NCBI GenBank assembly: GCA_038030265.1
Contig: CM075943.1
Location: 29,636,001-29,700,000, forward strand
Reading direction: 5' to 3'
Length of the DNA stretch: 64,000 bases
Origin: Corythucha ciliata
Taxonomy: Eukaryota > Arthropoda > Insecta > Hemiptera > Tingidae
Part shown: in pieces, positions 48,245-60,500 of the stretch
Position numbering within the stretch: position 1 is the first letter of the stretch
Layout: each line of letters begins with the position of its first letter
The notes under the pieces: model-generated
Told to the model about the DNA's origin: nothing
The model's input: the letters and a program-made list of their open reading frames with translations, nothing else
Databases searched by the model: none
Made by a program: the position numbers and the translations under genes

Positions 48245-48510
48245 TTTCGCATCAAGTAGGATAAGAAAAAATTAAAAAATCTGTAATATGCTGCTAAAAT
48301 TGTGGAAAACGCCAAAACTCGTGGATAGTTAAGAAACATCGCTCACGGCATAAAAACGATACTTTGCTGCTCAAGTTGAGAAAATGCGCAAATTCATGGC
48401 TATGGGAGGAGGTGGAGCAAAACATCTAATCTGAAGCTGAAATTGAGAAGAACGATACACTCGGCCAAAATTGAGAAAAGTGCTAATTTGCGGGTAGAGT
48501 CCAAAAATCG
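48245..48510. repeat. Family-A minisatellite
   Basis: Loose units such as GAAATTGAGAAGAACG and AAATTGAGAAAAGTGCTAAT. Confidence 0.6.
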
Positions 48511-48916
48511 CCCCTAACTGAGAGATTGAGGCCAGCAAGATGTCCAGATTCAAGAGTGTGCTGGCTGGGTGGAATGATGACTAAAATGTGAAATTACCTC
48601 CCTCCCCTCAATTCAATCAGATTTCAATCTGATCCCACCCCCCAGGACAAATTCCTACCTACGCCACTGCTTGTATTTGTTATTTGCTAAATTCCGAACA
48701 GATAAGTAAGGCCATAGAAACGGAGAAACTGAACACAAAAAATACGAAATAACAGGGTTTACGTCGATAACATATGTTAAACTTCAGAGCATAAATACCC
48801 CTATAAAATCAGTTCCGCCAGGTTCGATAAAATCATAAAACTAATTGGGCAAAAAACCAGGGACGAAAAAACGAATTTCGAGATTTTGGATTTTTCAAAC
48901 TCCAATTTTGTCGAGA

Positions 48917-49084
48917 TTTTAGTGCATTTCATTTATGTCAAAATGCACTATTGGTCTCCTCGTGATGGTGGCAAACATGGGTCATTCTAGAGGTTCTGAA
49001 AAATGAAAAAAACATGACATGACCCATGTTTGCCACCATCACGACGAGACCAATAGTGCATTTTCAGAATGAAATGCACTAAAA
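48917..49084. mobile_element. Palindromic MITE, 168 bp
   Basis: TTTTAGTGCATTTCATTT at the left and AATGAAATGCACTAAAA at the right. The inversion covers nearly the full length (CAATAGTGCATTTT, GATGGTGGCAAACATGGGTC and their inverses) with a short loop around GTTCTGAAAAATG. Confidence 0.9.
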
Positions 49085-49372
49085 AGTTAATTAGCGGATA
49101 CAAAAAAAGTCACGTACTCGCGACTGAAATTGAGTAAAACCGACCGAAATTTACGGCTACAATTGAGAAAAATGCTGATTCACGACTAATATTTAGAAAA
49201 CGCAAACCCGTGGAGAAAAAGCGCTAATCCATAGCTAAAAGTGAACAAAATTGATAATGCAGGGCTAAACTGTGAAAAACAATAAACAATCGCTAATATA
49301 CGTCTATTTATTGAAAAATTACGCTGATTCGCAGTTGCCACTCATAAAAATCGCTAAATAGCGAGTACAATT
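49085..49372. repeat. Family-A minisatellite
   Basis: Loose units such as AAATTGAGAAAAATGCTGAT and GCTAATCCATAGCTAAAA. Confidence 0.65.
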
Positions 49373-49917
49373 AAGGGGGAACTGCAGTGATGATTCCTCG
49401 CCCCCCCTCCAATTAATCGCCAACCTTTCGTCTACTACTCGGCATACATTTTCTGGCCTTATTTCTGCACCAATCCTGGTTTTTAAGGACTCGTTTTAAT
49501 CTTCAGGAAATTCCGTATGTGCAGTAGTTTTACTTTTTTCAAATTTCATCCCAGAAGTTTAAATTCGACTTGAACATTTACCTTGTAATTTCACGTTTTT
49601 TTTCGACTTGTTTTGGAGGGGGGCAGGCGCGTAGCCAGGATTTCTTTTTGAGGGGGAGGGGTCCGATGTAGGTCCTGTGCGGCGGGTGGGGGGGTTCCAC
49701 TCTACGCCTACTCTTTTCAGTTTTTATCTACATATTATTATCATTGTTGTGCGATATTATTCCAATGCGTGAGCGGAGAAATTGAAAATAAAAAGTCTCC
49801 TTCAGAACATGGGAAATAAATCTAAAATTTCCGGGGGGGGGGATCCGGACCCGGTGGACCCCCCCTGGCTACGCGCTTGGAGAGGGGTTCGAGGAATCAT
49901 CACTGCAGTTCCCCCTT
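49373..49917. mobile_element. TIR element with a nested hAT-like insertion
   Basis: The outer ends AAGGGGGAACTGCAGTGATG and its inverse (CATCACTGCAGTTCCCCCTT region, ending 49917) match over about 35 bp. Just inside the right end lies a second element, 49624-49879. Confidence 0.85.
49624..49879. mobile_element. Non-autonomous hAT-like element, 256 bp
   Basis: Ends CAGGCGCGTAGCCAGGATTT and CCCCCTGGCTACGCGCTTG are inverted. Flanks GAGGGGGG (left) and GAGAGGGG (right) could be an 8-bp target duplication with one change. The sequence is GC-rich near both ends. Confidence 0.7.
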
Positions 49918-50735
49918 GAGAAAAATGCTAATCGTGGCTAAAATTATGGAAAACCACCACTAATTAGCGAATAAAGTGTAGAAAAAGCGCCCATTCGCGA
50001 TCGAAATTTAGAAAATCAACAAACCGCCGCTGACAGCATTAGCGGAAAGGGCGTGCGGAAATATAGCTAATTTTTAGCTAAAATAAAGAAAAATCCATAG
50101 TTTCTACGGAAATATTGTATTTTTTGTTTTTCAGAGGCTCTTGGTCCGCCACTGAACTCGACCCATTCAAAATCAATTTCGCGAAGTTGGCTAATTTCAA
50201 AGAGCAATTTCAGGGGTCCGTCACTCTTCAAAAACATAATATCCCAGGGTTGGTTCATTTAAAACTTTCGTTGATTTCACTATCATGCATGATTTCGCGC
50301 TTTTGATTAATTCGAAAAGAAATGTTGTTACTTTAGCTCATTTTAAGGTGTGATTTTAACGTGTTTGACTCTTTTTAAAAAACATATCGTCGGTCCCACT
50401 GCAACACTGGCTAACTGATTGTAAACAACTAAAAATTGTAAACAACTAAACTCGCAGGGTTGCCCCATTCAAAACAAATTTATTGGTTCACCCGAAAAAA
50501 ACGATTTCGTGGGTTTGGGTCACTTGAAAATTCTCAATTTGGAGCGTTTGAAGCCTTGAAACTGAAATTTCGCGGAGTTCTTGGCTCATTCAAACCGAAT
50601 TTCACGGGGCCCGAAAAAAAACAAAATTCAACATTTTTTTTTTCACCCGGGAAAAAAACAAAATTTCGCTGGGCTGTCTTATTAATTAGTAAATTTTGTG
50701 CTACTACAACTAGGGGGGCTGAGTAAGTATAGGCC
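49918..50735. repeat. Mixed family-A and family-B minisatellite
   Basis: Family-A units at 49918-50100 pass into family-B-like units (CATTCAAAACAAATTT, TCACTTGAAAATTC) up to 50690. The transition is gradual, hinting that both arrays share an origin. Confidence 0.5.
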
Positions 50736-50795
50736 ATAGAGATAATATAACTATTATAGAGATAATATAACTATAATATTATCTCTATGGTATAT
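50736..50795. repeat. Short AT palindrome
   Basis: CCATAGAGATAATATAAC is followed by a direct partial copy and then the inverse ATATTATCTCTATGG. Not coding. Confidence 0.75.
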
Positions 50796-51570
50796 AATAG
50801 CCCTTCCGTAAATCCGCTAATGGGTCCTTTAGTGCCTCTTTCATTCATTTGGATATGCCTCTTGCCCGAAATTCCTTTATTTTATTAAGATAAGTCGTTT
50901 AATAACATAATTCGTTACCTTTTTTTAACACTCCTCGTCCTCGGTCTTGAATTGAGTAATGTTGGAAAAGTGGAAAACTGTATTATATTCTTCACGATCT
51001 GAAGCAGTCGTACAATTCCTTCCGTTACTTTTAGCGGGCTCAGTCTCAGCCGCCGTGCGGTGCGCTACTGTACACTCTACTATTGTGCTGCTCTCATGTG
51101 ACGAAGTGAGCAATCACTAGCCAGTTTGCAGTTTGTCGCATGAGCCTCCTCCCACGGAACTTTCAATCCTTCTCTCGCTCTTTTCCTCTATCTGTCGCAC
51201 TCACTCGTGGACTTTCGTCAGTGGTGGGAGGCAACACCACCACCGCCAGGAGCAGCTTTGGTTGGCGGGGGTAACAAGGAATCTCCGAAGCGATGCTCTT
51301 CCAATATTTTTCTCCCTTTCTCGTGGGGAACGTGGTCATGGGAAGTTGAAGTGTTCCCCCCCACGGCAAGCTTGAAGGGCATAGAAATCCTCAATTCTAG
51401 TTTTTATATTTATTTTTTTCATTCAACACAATCTATCAAGCAGGACCTTGTCGTACAGTGTACTCTTTTCTCCTTCAATCACCCGTAACTAATTGTAATT
51501 ATTTTCTGTTTCTTTCATTTCCATCTAAGGATTTTTTATTAAATCAATGTTCTTATTATTTGGTTACAGA
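50796..51570. promoter_or_regulatory. MAT 5' flank and probable 5' UTR intron end
   Basis: The gene-free flank upstream of the MAT start. A consensus 3' splice site, TTATTTGGTTACAG, ends at 51569, immediately before A-ATG. The first coding exon therefore probably begins here and a non-coding first exon with the promoter lies upstream, perhaps within 51000-51490. I cannot place its donor. No TATA box can be assigned. Confidence 0.4.
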
Positions 51571-54500
51571 ATGCCTGAAAGCAACATGCCTTACCTGAAC
51601 GGATACACAAACGGACACATGTCTGAGTTTCCCGAATCAGAAGTTTTTCTGTTCACGTCCGAATCTGTAGGCGAAGGACATCCAGGTAAGCTTTTTTTCT
51701 CCTCGTGCTTTGCCTTTAACTGTAGGTTATTGACCTTATCAATGATATTGCCCCAATTAAAAACGTGTTGGGACCAAAGGGCGAGCGTTTTTGTGAGCCC
51801 AACGTTGAATTTACATCTCATTTTGGCCTATCTATTTCTATTTATAATTTTACTGTTGTACTTGAATTTCACTTCGGACAGAACAATGAAGTCTTCCTGT
51901 TGGCTTTCCTCCTAATTAATTGCTTGGGTAGCTTGAAAAGCTCTTTTATTTTACCCGTCGTTTAATTAAATTTTATTTTCATTGATTCACCGATTTCGCC
52001 AATGTTTTGATGGCCTTAAAACTATAAATTAATTAATGCACGTTGTGACATAACCTAAACGATTCGGCGTCATCTTGTGGCCGGTGATAAGTGACCCGGT
52101 TCTGTTTCTCAAGTCTCGTTGATTGAGTTACGCTAATTTTTCCCATCTAGAATATTTTAAGGTTCGTTCTGTTGAATTTCAGTATCCTAGGAGAAAATCC
52201 CATGACGAAATAGCTCACCAAATTTTCATATGGGCGCCAGTTTCCCCTAGGTGTTGTCAGGTCGAAGCTGCCACTCACGTGGTGACAATTTTTGCAAGGG
52301 ACGGGTTAGGGGGGAAATCGATATCAGTTGTTCAATGGAATTTTACCACATTGAATTTTTCTAGGTCGGAGTAATGTTTTCATCAATTTCACTGATCACT
52401 TTGCCTTATACATTATTATTTTTGGAAGTAGTTTGAGTGGTGCTGGGGAAAGTTTCACAGTGTGTTTACCAAGAAGTAGTGATTTCATAGTTCAACTTCA
52501 CTAAGGGGAGTGTCACTGTCAGTAATGTCCGGCGCCGATTTGATCGCTGATTTTTTTGTGTTCTACATCAAAAAACATATGCCCTCCCTTGCCAATGGGC
52601 TCTGTGGGGGCCCAAAAAAAGTCGGAATTTCAAAATGTTGTTTTCAAAAAAATTTATATTATGTTTTTGCGAGGAAATTTGTGTGAGAAACTCGAAAAAA
52701 TGTATTAAAAAAATCCCAGAGCCATAGTTTTTGATGAACGTTTTCCCCGATATTTTGGCAAATTGGAGAAAATGTTGCGGATTATGGGGGGAGCCCTACT
52801 CTAGAATTGGTGCTTCACAAAAAGGATGGCACCCAATATTTTTACTCGTTACTATTGGCGATTGTAGCTAAGGGATACATTGAGTCCGGTACTCCATGTG
52901 ATTTGTTGTCGTTTGACAAAAAACTACAACAAAGGTTTTCTACAATGTGGAAGTTCATGTATCAAAAATGTTGGTTAGTGACACTTTTTTACTGTGAACT
53001 ACGGCTAAATAATCCAACGGTGACGAGGAGGCCTCGATCTTGTACCATTGGCATCACCGAATCAAGAAAACAAGACGGTTATATGGGGGCGCAGTACACC
53101 CGTACAGAAATTTTCACTTTCGGCTATTTGTTGGAGCGGGAAAACTCGAAAACGCCGATTCAAAAACGTTTTCGACCATTTTGCTGAACCCGTGCCGTTC
53201 TCAGAGCACTAAAACGAAACGGTGAGCTGGCGAGACCCAATGAAGAAATGATAGGGCGCTCGTGGGATGTCTCTCAAGGGTTAATCTAGAGAAAACTGCT
53301 GTGTCTTTGGTTGCTCTTCCCATCGTAACCGAGACACAACATTAGGTCTATTCGTTTGTCGTCCCGGACTACTCCGAGCAGCACGAAATTTTGCAACCTC
53401 GCGGGTTATCATGTGAAATAACGCGAAAAAAAAATGAAAGGTTAGTACTTTGTGCTAATAGTGCAGCTCCAGACGACAAACGAATAGACCTTTTGTCATT
53501 TCATTGTTTCCCAAAAATTGAGGGTTCAACGGTGTCAGCTATCAATTAGCCCAGTGTTGGGAGAAAGTCGACCGCCGAAAGGCTTGGGAGCTTGCTTGTA
53601 TAAATGTATCAGAAACCATGTCTTCTGTTCTCGTCACTAAAGGCCAACTCCCCATTATGTTACGGACGTTGACCACGAAAAAACACGAAACTTGTTATCA
53701 TTTAACATACTTAGGGAGTACCGGTTTCATTATCCCACGACACTAGCGCCGCTAGTGTTAGCTACGACTCTCAATCATTTTTCATTAGCGTAGAAAATAT
53801 TTCGCAAAATCGCACTCTTTTGTCCCAGGGGACCAAATTTATTGAGAGTAATTCTTTATAAGATGACACTACAAAAAAAATTTCAAGTTGATAGAAGTTT
53901 TCGTCATCAATATATTTATTTTTTTCTCGCCCGAAATGAGGATTTGAGGCGGATTTTTGTCATTTTCGAGGGTCATTGTAGAGACGGAAATTGAAAGCCG
54001 GTGTCCGGATTCGTTTAAAATGTGTGCATTTTGGTTTCTTGTGGTGCTGAATTCAAAACTGATAAGCGTTTAATTGTTGAAAATTTTTCAAAGGTAGTTT
54101 GGTTCGTGGAAGGACGTATTTTAGTGCACTTAGCTCAACTACGGCTCTGGGATTTTTTTATACATTGTTGTCGAGTCTCTCCAATTGCCTCGCAAAAACA
54201 CATTAAATTTGTCGGAATAGAAAATTTTGAAATTCCGACTTTTTTAGGCTTTGGGATTTTTTAGGCAAGTTTGGCCCCATTGGTAAGTTCGGGAGGACAC
54301 GTGTCTAATATTTTTCTATGAATAAAACACAAAAAAATCAGCGATCTAATCGGCGTCGGACATTACTGACACTCCCCTCGTCAGAGTTTGATCCAATTTA
54401 ATCAGAAAAATAATACTTTATTTTTGGGGTTCATGAACCCTTGGTCGTGATTTCCATTCAACACACTACACTACACAAACATATGTTTCAATTCAGAGAG

Positions 54501-57500
54501 GACGGGTGGGACAACTTACACCTCACGCAATTGAATGGAAAACGCCATAAGCTTGGCTCAATGTTGAGCTTGACTTCAGGCCTATGAAGTCATCTCCAAC
54601 ATAGTCTCACAAATTGGTCGACTACAATTTTACCGCAACCCCACAAAATTTGCTTCGGCCAAAATTATAATTTACGTCTGAGTCTCTCTTTAGCCCAGGA
54701 AGCACGTTACCAAAGGGGCTAGTTACAGGAACAAACTCCGGGATTAAGTTTGATGACTGATTTTAATGCTTTCAGGTGTGCTGAATCTGAATTTCAACTT
54801 TGCTCAACGTTACAACCCCGCCAACATGACGAAATTTGAGTGAATTTGTAAATATCGTGTTTTTGGGGGAGGGGGTTTCACCACGCCATCACTTGTGATA
54901 ATTTTTTAAAACATGACTTCCGCTCATTACTTATGTTTTTAAAAGTCCTTGATCGGAATTTTAACCACCAAACCGTAATAAGAGACGCTACAGCCTAGAA
55001 ATCGAAAAAACTGCAAAACAAAAGTTCCGACAGCAGCCTGTCGGGAAAAGTGCATTTCATTCATGCGACAATCGAGTCAAACCTCATAAGTTAGAACGAT
55101 ATCAATCAACTATGAATCACATTTAGGCCGTGGTATAGAAAGTCAAAATCATAAAATCGTGTTTCTTTTTACCGCAGGCCCCTTTTTTGGCACCAACTGA
55201 GGGGGAACAAAATGATGAAAATGAAACAGAGTCGGTTTGGTTGCCTATGCGATATGGGAAGGTGGACTCTTGTTAGAGGAGTTATTTGCAATTAAAATCT
55301 TTATCCCGGCCTAAATTTCATTCATAATTGATTGATATCGTTCTAACTTATGAGGTTTGACTCGATTGTCGCATGAATGAAATGCACTTTTCCCGACAGG
55401 CTGCTGTCGGAACAAAACTTTTTCAGGTTACGTTAATTTTCAGATCAGTTAAATTAGGTTAAATGGCATGTCACAATTTCACCATTGCGCAATGCGGAGT
55501 GCCTGGGTTCGAATCCGAAACATTTTTTTAATTTTTTTGTTCCTCCCTTTTTGGCCCACCTCAGGATTTTTTACTCAAGATTTATTAAGGCTGTAGGCAA
55601 ATCAAATAAAAGAGACGGCTCAAAATACAATCTCAATGAAATTTTTTGGTAATTGGGTGGTCCAGTAAAGCATAGCGTTAATTTAATAGCTCCCCTCCGC
55701 CGAGAACTCCCCTGCCATATCAACGGATTTGGTTCACAAAGGTCTCATTCGAAAGCGCGTTCATTTCTCATTACTCGAGTCAATTTTGGGGGCAATTGCA
55801 GCAACAGCCGTGCGGTAGCGAATTTTCAACTAATTCAAACCCCTCTTTCACACCGTTCCCGTGGACCGATTCATCTGGATCACGAACTCGTCCGAGATAT
55901 TCACGCTATTGATTTTTAGACCAAATTTGGTTGCCCTAAGTCAAAAATTGCGACCGTGATCGTGCTAACAAGCGAGGGGCCATATATATAAAAGTATATA
56001 TATGTAGCAAATCGAACCGACCTCGGATTCGTGTTCTAGGGGTTCTGAAACGTGAAAAAAAAGTATCACAACCCATATGAGCGACCATCAGGGCGAGACC
56101 AATAGTGCATTTTTTGAATGAAATGCACTAAAACTGATTTCAAGCTTTTTTTTCAGTGTAATGTGCATCCAAAGTCGAAATTGACGTAGTTCACATAAGT
56201 TTTCCACGGTTTAAGGTAATCTGAATCCGAACATCAAATTTCCTGCTCCCTACGCTACGCCAACTTCGCCCAAGAAATATCAAGGAGTATCAAGAAATAT
56301 TCAAGGTTACATAAAAACCCCACATGTCGGACCTTTTTAACGTGATTTCTCACTTATAATTCTGTTTTTAATCAATTTTCCATTTTGTGTGGTTCGCTGA
56401 TTCCAAATGTCGTTTCTCAGACCCATCAGGCTGACATACTTATGGTACGAAAATCGAAAACATCCTCATAGATGTAAATTTCTTCATTTTCAAGCGAGAT
56501 TTTACATCTGTATTTCTGTCCGTTTCTACCCCTGTTACTGGTGTGCTGAATCCGAATTTATTCTCCAAACTCTAACTACCGCCAATTAACCCCATGCTCG
56601 TGATGTAGAGTAGGTTCTCAAGAAAGCAGTAGCAATAGGGAAAAACGATGTGGCACTCATGAAGTAGCATTTGGGACCTGGAAGGCGCGTAACAGGTGTC
56701 GATGGGCAGCAGCTTCTAGGAGGAAGTGAGGCCATGTTGCTGGTCTCTTGAAGGAATTCGTGTACCTTAACTTCACATAGTCACTTCCAAGCGTGAATGA
56801 GTGCCTTGACTGTAGTGTATTTTCCGTATCCTCGATCGGATCGGATACCGGAATCTCAAGTGTGAAAACGGCCTAAGAGTTTTGATGAAGGCCCGTTCAC
56901 AAGCTTTATGTTTTCGTTGTGTGGTGTCTATGCAACCTAACAAAATGCTTCATTTTTCGAGGGAATAAATTTGTTTGGTTGCATAGACTCCACAGACGCA
57001 TAGCACAGAGCTTGTGAACGGGGTCTAACGAATCCGGATTCAGCACACCAGAAGTACGTGAAGAAACAGCCAGAAAACAGGTGAAATCACGACGTATAAT
57101 GAAAAAGTAAGAATTTTTCGAGGAGGGTTTTGAAATTCTTTGACATAATTATGTCATAGTGATATGGCCTTGAAAACTTCATTCGAATTCAGCACTCCTT
57201 ACAAAACGGAAACTTGACAAAAATAGCAAACAAGTGAAAAGCGCATTAAAAAGTGCTGAAATGTGAGGTTACTTGTGTAGCGTAGAATAAGGCCGGAAAT
57301 TTGATTTTCGGATTCAGATTACCTGAAAACGTGGGAAACTAATGTCAGTTTCTGTAACACAGAAAAAATAACAGAAATCGGGGGTTTTGTAGATTTTCCT
57401 ATTTTAAGGCTGCAGCGTCTTGTTTAGGGGATTGGGGGGTTGAAATTCAGATTCAAGATCTCAAAACATGAGGAATGTGAGGGAAGCACTTTTTAAAAAA

Positions 57501-60500
57501 TTATTACTCGCGATGGCATGGCGAAAAAACCAAAAATATCCCGGAATTTTAAAAGGCAATCAAATTTCGGCATGTTATCGGGGTTGTATCGTTGGGCAAA
57601 GTTGAAATTTGGACTCAGCACACCTGAAAACATTAAAATCAGTCATCAAACTTAGTCCCGGAGTTTTTTCCTTCCAAAACTACCCGCCGTACTTGAGCAG
57701 GCCGAAATCTCGATCCGTGTTTTGTTAAGCAAGATTGCGTTTAATAATTATATGTATAGGAATAAACATGGGGAGCGGGAGGGTCTCACTCTGCCAGTGA
57801 CATAAAGATTGAATGAATTATAGAATTTAATGTTGATAAATGAGTCTGGATGCCAAGATCAATAGAGCTTGAAATATGTTTCTGTGCGAAACCTTTGTTT
57901 GGAAGTTTCACGCGTTGTTATCGAGGCTAAACAACCAGATTTTGGTCGGAACGATTTCAATGAGGTGTACTAAGAGCTCTGAAAAAAGACCCACGTTACA
58001 ATGATGTTTATAAGAGAGGGGGTCCTTTACCCCCCCCCCTCCCATTACGCGGGCTGGCCTCTATCGAAGTCCAAATTTCGCTATTTCAAGAACGATTTTG
58101 CGTCCTTAGCTCCTTGGATAAAACGATGCCGCCGGTTAGGATCTTTCGCGAGGTTGGAATTTTCAGGGTGTTGCCTCATTTAGAGAGCAATTTTGCGAAT
58201 CTCGCTCTCTCAAAAAAGAGCATGGGAGTAGAAATTAGCCATTTCAAAGCCAACAGATTATTCGCCCTCGCAGAACACAATTTCGCGGGTTTCAAAAAGC
58301 CAATTTTCGCGGGATTGACTCAAACTATAAATCCAATCAAACAAGTTTGGGATCGTCAAAAATGCAATTTTGTGAGTTTAGCTATTCCAGAATCCAAATT
58401 TCGAGGATTTGACACTTGCTGCTTTCAATTTCACGGTTTTGGCTAATCGTTCAGGAAATAAGTGTTAAAAACGCTGCAAATTTTACACATGGGTTTATTA
58501 TTCATTAATGTAGGCGAATCTAGCTTAAATTAATCTCAAAACCTTTGAAAATCCCCAGTTTGGACCCGCTTTCGGCCCATAAAACCCCAGGGAGTTAGTT
58601 GATGAAACTGATCGGATGTTGGGGCCAAATAGATCCAAAATGGAGTCCAAAATGGGTGCGAAAGAGCGAGTTTTTTCGAGCAATCCCAGCGCAAGATATG
58701 GGCCGGACGGCGGGCGGACATTGCAGAAATCGAATCTAGACATGTTAAATCTAAATCTAAATTTGCCCGAACAGGGTGTCTAAACCTATATTATTTTCTG
58801 TGCCGAGTCGATAAAAATATACCTTAAGTCCGTGCGGGGGCGTCATAAGTCGTCACTTTCGGAATTTTTTTTTTACTTGGGAATGATTTCAGGGTGCCCG
58901 CCTGGAGCTCTTACTTTTCTTTCTCCTTCTCGTTTAGAGAATGACCGTGGAAATTGGAACGTTTCGTGAGTTCCTATTTTCGATAGATACAATAATAGGG
59001 GTATTCATGCTTTGAAGTTTAACATATGTTATCGACGTAAACCCTGTTTTTTCGTATTTTTTGAGTTCAGTTTCTCCGTTTCTATGGCCTTACCCATCTG
59101 TTCGGAATTTAGCAAAATAACAAATACATTGTTTAACATTTTTCATGAATACCCCTAATGTGTTTTTGAGGAAAAAAACTAGGTATCAATTTTAGAGCTA
59201 ATAAGGAAACGATTTATCCAAATAAAGGAGATCGTAGGGATACATTTTCATTTCAACGGCAAAACATTCAGATTCCGAGACGCCTCCTGATTCGACTGAT
59301 TCCGAGGAAACTAGTCGAGACGACAACATCAGATTCTTGAACAAGTCGAATATTCTGTCACTGTTTAGACTGCAAAATTAAGCCTGTTTAAACCTGTTGA
59401 TTGAGGGAAGAAATGGCAAGGTCACAGGATAGGTGTAGGTACATTTTACGCCGCGTTTGGGGGGGGGGGAAAGTCGTGGGTAAAATTTCTACATTTTTCG
59501 AGAAAAAATTCAAAGTTTTAGATCGGAATTTCAGGGTTCAAGGGGCTCTTTTACTGTTCATTGCTAAGTTTGCTGGAGTCTCACAAACTAACCAAAATTC
59601 AATTTTCTACTCGTTTAGAATATGGTAAATTGTTGCACCTGAATAAATAGTCATAAAAGTTGAAATTGATCCGATGATGCGGTGGAATTTGACCCCCCCT
59701 CCCCTTCCCCGGGAGTGCATTCCAATTGAGTGACTGCTCTATGCTGTAGTTAATGATATACTTGATCGTTGAAGCCTGGAGCAATTTTTTCAATTGTTGT
59801 CGAGCATCTCAGTTCAGTAAACAATTTTTTAAATTTTTACTCAATGAATGAATAAGCCGTTTTGCAAGTAAACGACGTTTACGTGATGGAACTAAGGCCG
59901 CGTTATACTGTCCCAATTTTCAACCCGAATTGTGGCTTTCGCTTCCAACTTCGCCTTCCTAGAATTTCTATACATATTATAATGTCCTCTGAATCACCAC
60001 GACCCCTTGAATTCTCGTGATGATTATTATCTATTCAGGTGTTTAGTTCGGCTATACGTAAAATATTTGTCATTTAATTTATCTGTCTCCAGACTTGATA
60101 ACCCCCCCCCCCCAAAGATAGTACTTAGCACTCCAACTTCCCGTAATTCCTGAAGAGTCTTGAGCGAGGAACCTTCGCCGTCCTAAGCTCCCCCTCAGTG
60201 TTATGACCCCTTGAATTTTTTATTGCCATGAAAATTATCTACTTTTCATTATCTACTTTTGTTTTACCGCTTTGACCAACCATGCTTGAAATCGTTCACA
60301 TGTGCCTCCACCTGATTATCATATTACAATAGGGTCACCGAGATATTTATGATGTTCAGACTCAGTTCTGAGTAGTAATTGCGCCCAGCTCGCTTATGAA
60401 AGCATTCAGACAAACCTCTGTTTACCTTTGTTTCAGACAAAATGTGCGATCAAATTAGTGATGCCATCCTGGACGCCCACTTAAGTCAAGATCCGGACGC

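Larger units (their letters stand above)
41772..48669. mobile_element. Composite 6.9-kb insertion with hAT-like ends and 8-bp target duplication
   Basis: The left end is CAGGGGCGTAGGTACAGG and the right end is the inverse of CAGTGGCGTAGGTAGGAATT. The flanking octamer CTTGTATT is present at both sides (41764-41771 and 48670-48677), an exact 8-bp duplication as made by hAT-superfamily transposition. The inside is a patchwork of a family-A minisatellite, a hairpin MITE, a 295-bp tandem repeat, a fold-back element and a dead recombinase gene. No hAT transposase was recognised, so the element was mobilised in trans or has decayed. Confidence 0.85.
41739..48802. mobile_element. MITE family M1, copy 2, split by a 6.9-kb insertion
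   Basis: The left piece (41739-41771: CTCATGAAATATGTTAAAC) and the right piece (48678-48802: TGCTAAATTCCGAACAGAT to AATACCCCTA) together correspond to the complete element at 11706-11868, in the same order and orientation. Everything between is a later insertion. Confidence 0.85.
54725..57675. mobile_element. Fold-back element split by R1 and M2 insertions
   Basis: Left-arm sequence at 54738-54845 (GGGATTAAGTTTGATGACTG, CAGGTGTGCTGAATCTG) reappears inverted at 57570-57660. A further left-arm block at 56205-56240 (AAGGTAATCTGAATCCGAAC) is inverted at 57305-57335. The left arm is interrupted by repeat R1 (55021-56130) and the inner part by MITE M2 (56890-57024). The phrase GGTGTGCTGAATCCGAAT occurs several times in the arms. 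Confidence 0.7.

Noticed and set aside
52807..53187. 126-codon open frame in MAT intron 1
   Set aside because: No recognised domain; it lies within a fold-back element and has no sign of splicing to MAT.
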